Positions 55,718-63,847 of a stretch of DNA of 64,000 nucleotides are shown one piece after another. Position 1 is the first letter of the stretch, and every line of letters begins with the position of its first letter. The stretch is from Nocardioides sp. Its GTDB lineage: Bacteria; Actinomycetota; Actinomycetes; Propionibacteriales; Nocardioidaceae. The notes beneath the pieces were generated by a model that worked only from the letters and a program-made list of their open reading frames with translations, was not told the origin of the DNA and did no database searches. Position numbers and translations under genes: made by a program. The stretch is taken from assembly GCF_030019515.1 (NCBI RefSeq), contig NZ_JASEEQ010000001.1, positions 62,001 through 126,000 on the forward strand. The letters run 5' to 3'.

Positions 55718-56665
55718 TTGACCTCGACGCGCACGTCCGCCGGGGGGTGTGGGGCCTCCGGGCCGCACCTGGACCGCCTCGCCTGCCTGGCGGGGCGGTC
55801 CTGGTCCTGCACGGAGCTGCCCGGCGGTCTGACCAACGTCAACCTCCACGTCGTCACCGAGGACGGGGGGCCTCGGCTCGACCTGGTGGTGCGGTGGTCG
55901 CAGGGTGACCCGGCGCTGCTGGGGATCGACCGGGACGCCGAGGCCGCCCACACCGAGATCGCGGCGGCGACCGGCGTGGCCGCCGGAGTGGTCGAGTACC
56001 GCCCGGACCTCGGCCTGCTCGTCATCGAGTTCCTCGAGGGGAAGGCGCTGGCGAACGCCGACTTCGCGGACCCCGGCGTGCTCACCCGGGCCGCCACGTC
56101 CTGCCGGGTGCTGCACGCCGGTCCGCCGTTCGGCGCCGACTTCGACATGTTCGCGCGGCAGGCCGACTACCTGCGCACGGTGCGCGAGCACGGCTACCGG
56201 GTGCCGGCGGACTACGCGGACCACGCCGACGCCTGGGCCGACGTACGTCGCGTCCTCGCCGCGGCACCGCGCCCGAAGGTCCCGTGCAACAACGACCTGC
56301 TGGCGGCGAACTTCATCGATGACGGCGACCGGGCCTGGCTGATCGACTACGAGTACTCCGGCAACAACGACGCGGCGTTCGAGCTCGGCAACACCGCCAC
56401 CGAGTGCGGCTTCACGCCCGCGCAGGTCGAGGCGTACGTCGCGGCCTACTACGGCTCGCCTACCCGGGCCGACCTGGCCCGGGTGCGGCTGCAGATGCTG
56501 TGCAGCGCGTACGGCTGGTCGTTGTGGGGCTTCATCCAGGAGGCGGTGAGTCCGATCGCGTTCGACTTCCATGCCTGGGGGATGGAGCGCTACGAGAAGG
56601 CGGTCGCGACGTTCCGGGGGCCCGACCTCGCCGGGCTCCTCGCGGAGGTCGGCGACGGTGGCTGA
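55718..56665 (+). CDS. Choline/ethanolamine-kinase-like phosphotransferase
   Basis: 315 residues. ELPGGLTNVNLHV and the nucleotide region precede a catalytic loop PCNNDLLAANFI and metal site LIDYEYSGNNDAAFELGN. The loop keeps the catalytic Asp and the later Asn, but the usual histidine of H-N-D is Asn here. Starts at TTG 55718, two bases after the permease stop, with no ribosome-binding site, so coupled translation is likely. Overlaps the next gene by eight bases. Phosphorylation of an amino-alcohol is a reasonable guess, unproven. Confidence 0.75.
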   Translation: MTSTRTSAGGCGASGPHLDRLACLAGRSWSCTELPGGLTNVNLHVVTEDGGPRLDLVVRWSQGDPALLGIDRDAEAAHTEIAAATGVAAGVVEYRPDLGLLVIEFLEGKALANADFADPGVLTRAATSCRVLHAGPPFGADFDMFARQADYLRTVREHGYRVPADYADHADAWADVRRVLAAAPRPKVPCNNDLLAANFIDDGDRAWLIDYEYSGNNDAAFELGNTATECGFTPAQVEAYVAAYYGSPTRADLARVRLQMLCSAYGWSLWGFIQEAVSPIAFDFHAWGMERYEKAVATFRGPDLAGLLAEVGDGG

Positions 56666-59072
56666 CCTGCCCGCCCGCGCCCGCGTGGTCGTCGTCGGGG
56701 GCGGCGTGGTCGGCACCTCGGTCGCCTACCACCTCACCCGGCTCGGCTGGACCGACGTGCTCCTGCTCGAGCAGGGCAGCCTCTCCTGCGGCACCACCTG
56801 GCACGCCGCCGGCCTGGTCGGCCCGCTGCGCGCCTCCGAGAGCGGCACCCGGCTGGTGCAGTACTCCGCCGAGCTGTACGCCTCCCTGGAGGCGGAGACC
56901 TGCCTGGCCACCGGCTACCGCAACGTCGGTGGGGTCATCGTCGCGCGCACGCCCGAGCGGATGGTGCAGCTGCGCCGGACGGCGGCGAACGCCGCGGCCT
57001 ACGACCTGCCCTGCGAGCTGGTGTCGCCGGCCCGGGCCCAGGAGCTGTGGCCCCCGATGCAGGTCGACGACCTGCTCGGAGCGATCTGGCTGCCCGGCGA
57101 CGGCAAGGTGAACCCGACGGACCTCACCCAGTCGCTCGCAAGGGGCGCCCGCCAGCGCGGCGCGCGGATCGCCGAGCGGGTCCGGGTCACCGGCTTCACC
57201 GTGGCGGACGGAGCCGCCGGCCGCCGGGTCACCGGCGTCGTGTCCGACCACGGCACGGTCGAGGCAGAGGTGGTCGTCAACTGCGCGGGCCAGTGGGCCA
57301 AGGCGCTCGGCGACCTGGTCGGCGTCACGGTCCCGCTGCACTCGGCCGAGCACTTCTACGTCGTGACGGAGGCGGTCCCCGGCGCCCACCCCGACCTGCC
57401 GATCATGCGCGACCCCGACGGCTGGACCTACTTCAAGGAGGAGACCGGCGGCCTCGTGGTCGGCGGCTTCGAGCCGGAGGCCAAGCCGTGGCGCGCACCC
57501 GACGACCTGCCCCACCCGTTCGAGTTCCAGCTGCTCGAGGAGGACTGGGAGCACTTCTCGGTGCTGATGGACCAGGCGCTCCTGCGGATCCCGGTCCTCG
57601 AGGAGACCGGCATCCGCAAGTTCTACAACGGACCGGAGTCGTTCACGCCCGACAACCAGTTCCTGCTGGGCGAGGCCCCGGGGCTGCGCGGCTTCTTCGT
57701 GGGTGCGGGGTTCAACTCGGTCGGCATCGCGTCGGCGGGTGGTGCCGGGCGGGCGCTCGCAGAGTGGATCGTCTCCGGGGAGCCGCAGGACGACCTGGTC
57801 GGGGTCGACGTACGCCGCTTCGCGCCGTTCCAGGCTGACAACGGCTGGCTGCGCTCGCGGGTCGCCGAGGTGCTCGGCCTGCACTACGCGGTGCCCTGGC
57901 CCAACCGCGAGCTCGAGACCGGCCGGCCGCAGCGCCGCTCCCCGCTGCACGAGCGCACGGCCGCCGCGGGCGCGCTGTTCGGCACCCGGATGGGCTGGGA
58001 GCGCCCCAACGTCTTCGGACCGCCCGGCGCCCGGCTCGACTACTCCTGGGAGAAGCCGGCCTGGCTGCCGTGGTCGGGAGCCGAACAACGAGCCACTCGC
58101 ACCGACGCGGCGGTGTTCGACCAGACCTCGTTCTCCAAGTACGTCGTGGCCGGGCCGGACGCCTTGGCCGGGCTGCAGTGGGTGTGCGCCGCCGACGTCG
58201 ACGTCCCGGTCGGATGCTGCGTCTACACGCCGTTCCTCAACGAGCGCGGCACCTACGAGGCCGACCTGACGGTCACCCGGACGGGGCCCGAGGAGTTCCT
58301 CCTGGTCTCCAGCTCCGCGACCACCGTCCGCGACCTGGACTGGCTGGCCCGGCACGGCGTCGCCGCGCAGGACGTCACCGAGGCGTACGCCGTGCTGGGC
58401 GTGATGGGTCCGCGGTCCCGCAGCCTGCTGGCCTCGCGCTCACCCGACGACTGGTCCGAGGAGGGCTTCCCGTTCGCGACCAGCCGGGAGGTCACCGTCG
58501 CGGGCGTGCCGCTGCGGGCGACCCGGATGACCTACGTCGGCGAGCTCGGCTGGGAGCTGCTGGTCGCCGCCTCCGACGCGGTCGCCGTCTACGAAGCCGT
58601 CCGGGCGGGGGGAGCGACGGACGCCGGCTACTACGCGATCGAGTCCCTGCGCCTGGAGAAGGGCTACCGCGCATTCGGTCGCGAGCTCACCCCGGACCTC
58701 GGGCCGATCGAGGCCGGCCTGGTCTTCGCCACCGGGCTCGCCGGTGACGGCGACTTCCTCGGCCGGTCGGCGCTCGAGGCGCACCGCGCGGCCCTCGCGG
58801 CCGGCGGTCCGCGACGACGAGTGGTCTCCTTCGTCGTGGAGTCGCCCGAGCCGATGCTCTGGGGTGGCGAGCTGCTGCTGCGCGACGGCCACCCGACCGG
58901 CCAGGTCACCAGCGCAGCCTGGGGCGAGACGGTCGGATCCTGCGTGGGCCTGGCCCTGCTGCGATCCGATGGCGCGGTGACCGCGGAGAGCCTGGCGGGC
59001 GCCGCGTTCGAGGTCGACGTCGCGGGGGAGCGGTACCCGGTCCGGGTCGCGCTCCGGGCGCCGCTGGCCTGA
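56658..59072 (+). CDS. FAD-dependent oxidoreductase fused to GcvT (dimethylglycine/sarcosine dehydrogenase type)
   Basis: 804 residues. N-terminal DAO domain with VVVVGGGVVGTSVAYHL and the HAAGLVG segment, then a middle FAO_M-type part, and C-terminal GCV_T and GCV_T_C domains (about 430-800; VLGVMGPRSRSLLASRS, GYYAIESLRLEKGYRAFGRELTPDLGP). Such enzymes oxidise N-methyl amines and pass the methyl as formaldehyde to tetrahydrofolate. GTG at 56658 overlaps the kinase-like gene. Probably the oxidation step of the locus. The usual covalent-FAD histidine near residue 85-90 is not obvious to me. Confidence 0.88.
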   Translation: MADLPARARVVVVGGGVVGTSVAYHLTRLGWTDVLLLEQGSLSCGTTWHAAGLVGPLRASESGTRLVQYSAELYASLEAETCLATGYRNVGGVIVARTPERMVQLRRTAANAAAYDLPCELVSPARAQELWPPMQVDDLLGAIWLPGDGKVNPTDLTQSLARGARQRGARIAERVRVTGFTVADGAAGRRVTGVVSDHGTVEAEVVVNCAGQWAKALGDLVGVTVPLHSAEHFYVVTEAVPGAHPDLPIMRDPDGWTYFKEETGGLVVGGFEPEAKPWRAPDDLPHPFEFQLLEEDWEHFSVLMDQALLRIPVLEETGIRKFYNGPESFTPDNQFLLGEAPGLRGFFVGAGFNSVGIASAGGAGRALAEWIVSGEPQDDLVGVDVRRFAPFQADNGWLRSRVAEVLGLHYAVPWPNRELETGRPQRRSPLHERTAAAGALFGTRMGWERPNVFGPPGARLDYSWEKPAWLPWSGAEQRATRTDAAVFDQTSFSKYVVAGPDALAGLQWVCAADVDVPVGCCVYTPFLNERGTYEADLTVTRTGPEEFLLVSSSATTVRDLDWLARHGVAAQDVTEAYAVLGVMGPRSRSLLASRSPDDWSEEGFPFATSREVTVAGVPLRATRMTYVGELGWELLVAASDAVAVYEAVRAGGATDAGYYAIESLRLEKGYRAFGRELTPDLGPIEAGLVFATGLAGDGDFLGRSALEAHRAALAAGGPRRRVVSFVVESPEPMLWGGELLLRDGHPTGQVTSAAWGETVGSCVGLALLRSDGAVTAESLAGAAFEVDVAGERYPVRVALRAPLA

Positions 59073-59094
59073 GACGCTTCAGCCCACTGCCCGA

Positions 59095-59877
59095 TCAGGC
59101 TGCGATGTGGTACCGGTCGCCGTACACGTGCCACGTCAGCGGCGGCCGCAGGCCGAGGTTGCGCTCGCGGAGGAACCGCCGCTGCTCGGTGTCGATGCGG
59201 GAGGTGTCCTCGTGCGTCGCCTCGGTGCGCATCACCCGCCGGCGGACGTCGAGGAACGCGTCGAGGAAGCGCACCTCCGAGCCGCCCGCAGCCGGTGGGT
59301 CGGCCCGCCGCATCGCCGCGCGCCGGATGCCGCCGAAGCTCAGCCGGTCGCTACCCGGACCGTGCATCACCATCGCGTCGTAGTAGACGAACTGGCCCAG
59401 CGTGCGCAGCCCGTCCCGCTTCGCGCGCCGGACCGCCGGGTCGAAGTAGACCCGGTCGCGCTCCGCGTCCTGCGCCCGGCGGAAGCCGGGCGTCCGCGCC
59501 GCGTGGTGCCAGGCGCGCACGAACGGTCGACCCAGGCCGGCGTGGGAGTCGGTCCCGTCCACCCGGCGCAGCGCCGGCAGGAAGCGGGCCAGCGGGTTGT
59601 CCCGGTGGGCGCGGGTGTAGCGGCGCACCAGCTCCAGCATGTCCCCGGTGCCGGAGCAGAACCCGATGATGCCTCCGGTGTAGCCCCGCCCGTCGCCGAT
59701 GTCCTCGAGGTAGCGGTACTGCTCACGCCAGGCCAGCGAGGAGTTCTCGGCGCTCGAGACCAGCTGCATGGCGATCTCCTTGCGGTCGGGACGGTCCAGG
59801 CCGGTGGGCGACGCCGCGGTCGCCGGCGCACCCAGGAGCAGGACGGCGACGAGCACCGCCACTCCGAGGGTCCTCAT
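59095..59877 (-). CDS. Secreted chitosanase, GH46 family
   Basis: 260 residues. Signal peptide (about 1-22, ending ATAASPTG), then the GH46 pattern: Glu44 in SSAENSSLAW and Asp62 in EDIGDGRGYTGG. Their 18-residue spacing equals that of the catalytic Glu22 and Asp40 in Streptomyces N174 chitosanase. GFCSGTGDMLELV and HGPGSDRLSFGGIR also fit. Hydrolyses chitosan outside the cell. The ATG is six bases from minus-strand TAGGTT, so it may be leaderless. Confidence 0.93.
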   Translation of the reverse strand: MRTLGVAVLVAVLLLGAPATAASPTGLDRPDRKEIAMQLVSSAENSSLAWREQYRYLEDIGDGRGYTGGIIGFCSGTGDMLELVRRYTRAHRDNPLARFLPALRRVDGTDSHAGLGRPFVRAWHHAARTPGFRRAQDAERDRVYFDPAVRRAKRDGLRTLGQFVYYDAMVMHGPGSDRLSFGGIRRAAMRRADPPAAGGSEVRFLDAFLDVRRRVMRTEATHEDTSRIDTEQRRFLRERNLGLRPPLTWHVYGDRYHIAA

Positions 59878-59879
59878 GC

Positions 59880-59910
59880 CAGCAACCTAGGGCGTGGCTC
59901 GGGGTTGCTG
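59880..59910. promoter_or_regulatory. Perfect inverted repeat between chitosanase and YjbR-like gene
   Basis: CAGCAACC (59880-59887) and GGTTGCTG (59903-59910) are perfect arms around 15 bases, overlapping the -10-like hexamer of the chitosanase gene. Possible operator for a sugar-sensing regulator. Confidence 0.45.
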
Positions 59911-59923
59911 GTGCAATGGGCCC

Positions 59924-60346
59924 ATGACGACGCAGTCGCGGCCGGCCCGGGTCGAGGACGTGCACGAGCTCGCCCGGGCGATGCCCCACGTCACCGTGTC
60001 CCCCGGTACCGAGCACCGGCCCGTCTACCAGGTCGGCGGGAGGTCGTTCGTGTTCTTCCGCAACCCGCGACCCGACGCAACCGACCCGGAGACGGGGGAG
60101 CGGTACGACGACGTGATCGTGTTCTGGGTGCCCGACGAGGGCGACAAGCTCGCCCTGGTGCAGGACGACTCCTCGCCGTTCTTCACGACACCGCACTTCG
60201 ACGGTCACCTCTCGATCCTGCTGCGGGCCGGCCGCCTCGGCGAGATCACCTACGCCGAGCTGGCGGAGGTCGTGCAGGACGCGTGGCTCGCGCGCGCCTC
60301 GGCCGCTCGCCGGTCGCGCTGGCTCACGGAGCACCGACCGCGGTGA
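59924..60346 (+). CDS. MmcQ/YjbR-like DNA-binding-fold protein
   Basis: 140 residues with the YjbR alternation VYQVGGRSFVFFRN, then DDVIVFWVPDEGDKLALVQ and FFTTPHFDGHLSILL. Function unknown. Its last 23 bases overlap antisense with the EamA transporter gene. Confidence 0.8.
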   Translation: MTTQSRPARVEDVHELARAMPHVTVSPGTEHRPVYQVGGRSFVFFRNPRPDATDPETGERYDDVIVFWVPDEGDKLALVQDDSSPFFTTPHFDGHLSILLRAGRLGEITYAELAEVVQDAWLARASAARRSRWLTEHRPR

Positions 60347-61277
60347 CCTCCCCCGCGTTCGGGCGCAGGGCGGCGACGGCGGCCAGGACCAGCGCCCCGC
60401 CGACGAGGGCCGGCCACGGAAGCCGCTCGCCCAGGATCACGGCCGCGAACACGGCCGCGGACAGCGGCTCCACCAGGGTGGCGATCGTGGCGGCCGAGGC
60501 CGGCGTGGTGCGCAGGCCGGCGTACAGGAGGCCGTACGACAGCGCCATGGTCGCGACGCCGAGGTAGAGCAGCAGCGTGAGCGAGGCCGGGTCCGAGGTG
60601 AGGACCGGCTCCCCGCGAGCCCCCGCGACCGCGAGGAACGGCAGCAGCACGACGGCGCCGGCAGCGGTCCCGCAGGTGGTGAGGGCGACGGGATCGACCC
60701 GTCGGGCCAGCGTGTGCCCCAGCACGGTAGTCGCGGCGTACGTCGTGCCGGCCAGCACCGCGAGCACCAGCCCGAGCGTCGGATCGTCCCCCGGCGCGTC
60801 GGCGCCGTCGCCGGCCGTGACGCTGATCAGCACCAGCCCGCCCAAGGCCGCCGCCAGCACGAGGACGTCCCGTCCCGACGGCCGCGTCTGCCCGACCAGA
60901 TGCTCCCAGACCGCGGCCAGGAGCGGCGCCAGCCCGAGCGAGACGACGGTGGCCACGCTGACCCCGACCATCAGCACGGACACGAAGTACAGGCCCTGGT
61001 AGGCGGCGGTGCCACCTCCGACCAGGACGACCAGGGTCGGGTGCACGCGCAGCGCCTCGCGGGTGCGGCCCCACCGGCCCGTGACGAGGGAGAACCCGAT
61101 CAGCGCCACCGCGGCGAGCGCCATCCGCCAGGCGCTCGCGGTCATCGCACCGAACCCGTCGCGCTCGTGCAGGACGGTCACGACGACCCCGCCGGTGCCC
61201 CACAGCACGCCCGCGGCGCAGACCTGGAGCAGGCCGACGCGCGCGCTGGGGCTCTCGACCGCGCCGCCCGTCGTCAC
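60324..61277 (-). CDS. EamA/DMT-family transporter
   Basis: 317 residues, ten predicted helices in two EamA halves (AAGVLWGTGGVVVTVL and AVLAGTTYAATTVLG mark the repeat starts; LLYLGVATMALSYGLLYAGL and PLSAAVFAAVILGERL are typical). Small-molecule exporter of unknown specificity. GTG start. Confidence 0.87.
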   Translation of the reverse strand: MTTGGAVESPSARVGLLQVCAAGVLWGTGGVVVTVLHERDGFGAMTASAWRMALAAVALIGFSLVTGRWGRTREALRVHPTLVVLVGGGTAAYQGLYFVSVLMVGVSVATVVSLGLAPLLAAVWEHLVGQTRPSGRDVLVLAAALGGLVLISVTAGDGADAPGDDPTLGLVLAVLAGTTYAATTVLGHTLARRVDPVALTTCGTAAGAVVLLPFLAVAGARGEPVLTSDPASLTLLLYLGVATMALSYGLLYAGLRTTPASAATIATLVEPLSAAVFAAVILGERLPWPALVGGALVLAAVAALRPNAGEVTAVGAP

Positions 61278-61354
61278 GGGAGGAACCTAGCCAGTCCCGG
61301 GCGGTGGCCGCGCGAATGCGCCCCGTCGTGCGACGAGCCCGAGTGTGACCCGGA

Positions 61355-61370
61355 ACTGGTCTAGTCCACT
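61355..61370 (+). promoter_or_regulatory. DasR-like operator (dre), with a second half overlapping
   Basis: ACTGGTCTAGTCCACT matches 15 of 16 positions of the DasR-responsive-element consensus ACTGGTCTAGACCACT. A second copy of the first ten bases starts at 61368. It lies 107 bases before a secreted-protein gene. In Streptomyces DasR senses glucosamine phosphates and controls chitin and chitosan genes. Confidence 0.65.
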
Positions 61371-61398
61371 GGTCTAGTACGGACGGCACAGGTTTCCG

Positions 61399-61414
61399 GC
61401 CGGTAACAACCGGC
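61399..61414 (+). promoter_or_regulatory. Inverted repeat GCCGGT-AACA-ACCGGC
   Basis: Perfect six-base arms with a four-base loop, 16 bases downstream of the second dre-like copy. A further stem GCCGCC-GA-GGCGGC lies at 61443-61456, close to the ribosome-binding site. Confidence 0.4.
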
Positions 61415-61476
61415 AACACCCACTCCGTTGAGGGGACCATCTGCCGCCGAGGCGGCCTGGACAACGGAGCACCATC

Positions 61477-62493
61477 ATGCGGAACTCGGTACGCCTGCGC
61501 GCTCTCGCGCTCGTGACCACGGGCCTGCTCGGGCTCGGCTCGCTCGGCGGCGTGGCCATCGCCGCGACCGCCGATCACCGGGCGGACCACGCCGACCAGG
61601 GCAGGCACCTCGGTCAGGGCCAGCAGCCCGGCCAGGGTCAGGCGCACGGTCAGGGTCAGAGCCAGGGCGCCAGGACCAAGGGCGACCACGCCGACCACGC
61701 CAGCCACGCCGGCCAGGCGCAGGCGCCCGGCCAGCAGGACGGCCACCGGGGCACCGACGCCGCCGACAGCGACCCGCTGGGCAACAACGGGACGGTGAAG
61801 ATCGCCGAGCTCGGCGAGCTGGACGGGATCCCGAACAACACCCCGCACCCGGGCTGCACCTTCCAGGTGGAGTGGTACGGCTTCGACAGCGGCCAGGACG
61901 TCGTCTCGACGGTGACCTTCGCCATGCAGGCGCCGACCTCGGACGCGACGGTCACGGTCGACGGACCCGGCCAGGTGCCGGTGGGCGGGGACGCCGCGTC
62001 CGGCGCGGGCACCGACACCGGCCTCGACGCGGTCCAGGACTACACGCTCTCCTTCGTCGGTGAGCCGCACCCGCAGCAGGGCTACCACGTGCGGCTGACC
62101 GTGGCGACGCCGCGCTCGCAGGGCAACGACACCAAGACGAAGGTCTTCTGGGTCGAGCCGTGTGCGGCGACGGCAACCGGCTCCGAGACCGGTGACGTCG
62201 CACCGGGCGGGGGCCGCGGCACGCTGTCGAACGGGACCCGGGCCAACGGCGACCGGGGCACCGGCGCGAGTGTCGACCAAGGCGTCCTCGGCGAGATGTT
62301 CACCGCCGGGAGCGCCGCGCCTGTCGCCGGAGCGGCCGCCGCGGACGAGTCGGCGGTCCCGACCGCCGTGGACGCCGGCGAGGACTCGATGCTCCCGGCG
62401 TGGGCGCAGGACCCGCTCCCGCTGACGCTGGTCTCGTTCGCTCTCGTACTGGCGGGTGCCGGCATCGTGCTGCGGAACCGGTCCCGTGCCTGA
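61477..62493 (+). CDS. Secreted surface protein with His/Gln/Gly-rich segment and C-terminal anchor
   Basis: 338 residues, no family recognised. Signal peptide about 1-30, then a low-complexity His/Gln/Gly/Asp segment (about 31-90), a conserved-looking beta domain (about 100-225, two cysteines in HPGCTFQVEWYGF and VFWVEPCAAT), a Gly/Thr-rich linker, and a C-terminal hydrophobic helix ending RNRSRA. LPAWA precedes that helix where a sorting signal would lie, but it is not LPXTG. GGAG ribosome-binding site. The next gene encodes a class F sortase. Confidence 0.78.
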   Translation: MRNSVRLRALALVTTGLLGLGSLGGVAIAATADHRADHADQGRHLGQGQQPGQGQAHGQGQSQGARTKGDHADHASHAGQAQAPGQQDGHRGTDAADSDPLGNNGTVKIAELGELDGIPNNTPHPGCTFQVEWYGFDSGQDVVSTVTFAMQAPTSDATVTVDGPGQVPVGGDAASGAGTDTGLDAVQDYTLSFVGEPHPQQGYHVRLTVATPRSQGNDTKTKVFWVEPCAATATGSETGDVAPGGGRGTLSNGTRANGDRGTGASVDQGVLGEMFTAGSAAPVAGAAAADESAVPTAVDAGEDSMLPAWAQDPLPLTLVSFALVLAGAGIVLRNRSRA

Positions 62494-62525
62494 CCCTGTC
62501 CGGGTCGTGCCGACCATGTCTGGTC
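62492..62525 (+). other. Two tandem mini-hairpins before the sortase start
   Basis: GACCC-TGTCC-GGGTC (62492-62506) and GACCA-TGTC-TGGTC (62512-62525) lie in the 32-base gap; the second touches the sortase ATG. No ribosome-binding site is visible, so the structure may couple or limit sortase translation. Confidence 0.35.
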
Positions 62526-63167
62526 ATGCCTGAGGCCGGAACGCGGAGGGCGCCCACCCGCCGCCACCCCGGGTGGGTGGCGGCGGTCGGCCTCGCGCTG
62601 GTAGCCGTCGGCGCCACCCTGTGGTGGGCGCAGTCGACGCGCACCCAGGCGTTGACCGCCGACCCGGGCGGTCGTGCCGCGGGCGCGCCCTCCGCCGGCT
62701 CCCCGGCCGAGCCGGTGCTCGCGCGCCGGGAGCCCGGGGCGCCGCAGCGGGTCCGGATCCCGGCACTGCGGGTGGACGCGCCGGTGCTCCCGGTGCGGGC
62801 ACCCGGGCGGACCCTGGTACCGCCCAGCGACCCGCAACGGCTCGGCTGGTGGGCGGACGGCGCGAAGCCGGGCGCGACCACCGGCAGTGCGCTGGTCGCG
62901 GGCCACACCGTCCACGACGGCGGGGGCGCGCTCGACCACCTGGAGGACCTCGAGCGGGGCGACCGCGTCGTCGTCCGCACCGACAAGAGCACGATCCGGT
63001 ACGACGTGCGACGCGTCCACGTCTACAGCAAGGGGTCGCTCGCCGAGCACGCCACCACGCTGTTCAGCCAGCGGGTGCCGGGACGCCTGGTCCTGATCAC
63101 CTGCGAGGACTGGGACGGCGAGCGCTACCTGAGCAACGTCGTCGTCACCGCGACACCGGTGGCGTAG
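62526..63167 (+). CDS. Class F sortase
   Basis: 213 residues. N-terminal membrane anchor (about 17-36), sortase domain with His127 (VAGHTVHDGGG), Cys193 (LVLITCEDW) and Arg200 (GERYLSN), the required triad. Class F sortases attach surface proteins in actinobacteria. Linked to the preceding secreted-protein gene by 32 bases, its likely substrate. The last 23 bases overlap antisense with the DUF2238 gene. Confidence 0.9.
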   Translation: MPEAGTRRAPTRRHPGWVAAVGLALVAVGATLWWAQSTRTQALTADPGGRAAGAPSAGSPAEPVLARREPGAPQRVRIPALRVDAPVLPVRAPGRTLVPPSDPQRLGWWADGAKPGATTGSALVAGHTVHDGGGALDHLEDLERGDRVVVRTDKSTIRYDVRRVHVYSKGSLAEHATTLFSQRVPGRLVLITCEDWDGERYLSNVVVTATPVA

Positions 63168-63756
63168 CCGAGGCTCGCGACGCGCGGGCGACGACGAGAC
63201 CCGCGACCAGGGCGCCGAGGGTGCCGAGGGTCTCGTCGCCCAGGGTGTCCTCGTAGGCGGTGTCGATCTCGGTCCCGTGCCGGATGAACGTGTACCACTC
63301 GCCGAGCTCCCACCCGATGGCGAGGACGGCGCCGAGGCCGGTCACGAGCACCACCACCGCCCAGGCCGGCCGCACCCGCCGGCACAGGATCAGCCCGAGA
63401 CCCGTGAGCAGCAGCGCCCAGTTCGCGAAGTGGTTGAGGTCGTCCCACCACCCGATCGCGTCGTACAGGTCGAGGCTGTTGCCGGTGACGTCGACCAGGA
63501 ACGGGAGCATCACCAGCGTGAAGGCGCCGTACGGCGCATTCTCACGGGTCGACCCGCGGCGCCGCGCCACCAGGACCCAGAGGGCCGGCGTGAGCAGCAT
63601 CAGCAGGGGGTAGGCGACCAGCCGCGCCCCGAACGCCTTGTCGGCGAACCGGTCGATGCCCGGCACCCACTCGGCCACGGCGAGCTGGGCGACCGTCAGG
63701 ACCAGGACGAGCGCGGGCAGCCAGGACGGACAGCGACGGATCGGCACGGGGGCCAT
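63145..63756 (-). CDS. DUF2238-type membrane protein
   Basis: 203 residues with about six membrane helices. The central TGNSLDLYDAIGWWDDLNHF and IGWELGEWYTFIRHG are typical of DUF2238 (YjdF-like) membrane proteins with acidic in-membrane residues. Function unknown. ATG start at 63756. Confidence 0.82.
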   Translation of the reverse strand: MAPVPIRRCPSWLPALVLVLTVAQLAVAEWVPGIDRFADKAFGARLVAYPLLMLLTPALWVLVARRRGSTRENAPYGAFTLVMLPFLVDVTGNSLDLYDAIGWWDDLNHFANWALLLTGLGLILCRRVRPAWAVVVLVTGLGAVLAIGWELGEWYTFIRHGTEIDTAYEDTLGDETLGTLGALVAGLVVARASRASATPPVSR

Positions 63757-63794
63757 GGTGGCAGGGGATCCCGGAATACCCCGCGCGCCGGTCC

Positions 63795-63822
63795 GGTTGA
63801 GTACATAGTTCGACTTTCAACC
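63795..63822 (+). promoter_or_regulatory. Dyad overlapping the monooxygenase promoter
   Basis: GGTTGA (63795-63800) and TCAACC (63817-63822) are perfect arms around an AT-rich centre with possible -10 TACATA. A small regulator could bind here. Confidence 0.4.
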
Positions 63823-63847
63823 ACATGACCTGAGGAGTGAAGTGGCC

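Noticed and set aside
61477..62493. LPXTG surface protein
   Set aside because: No LPXTG or LAXTG was found; only LPAWA occurs near the C-terminal helix, so the call is kept general.
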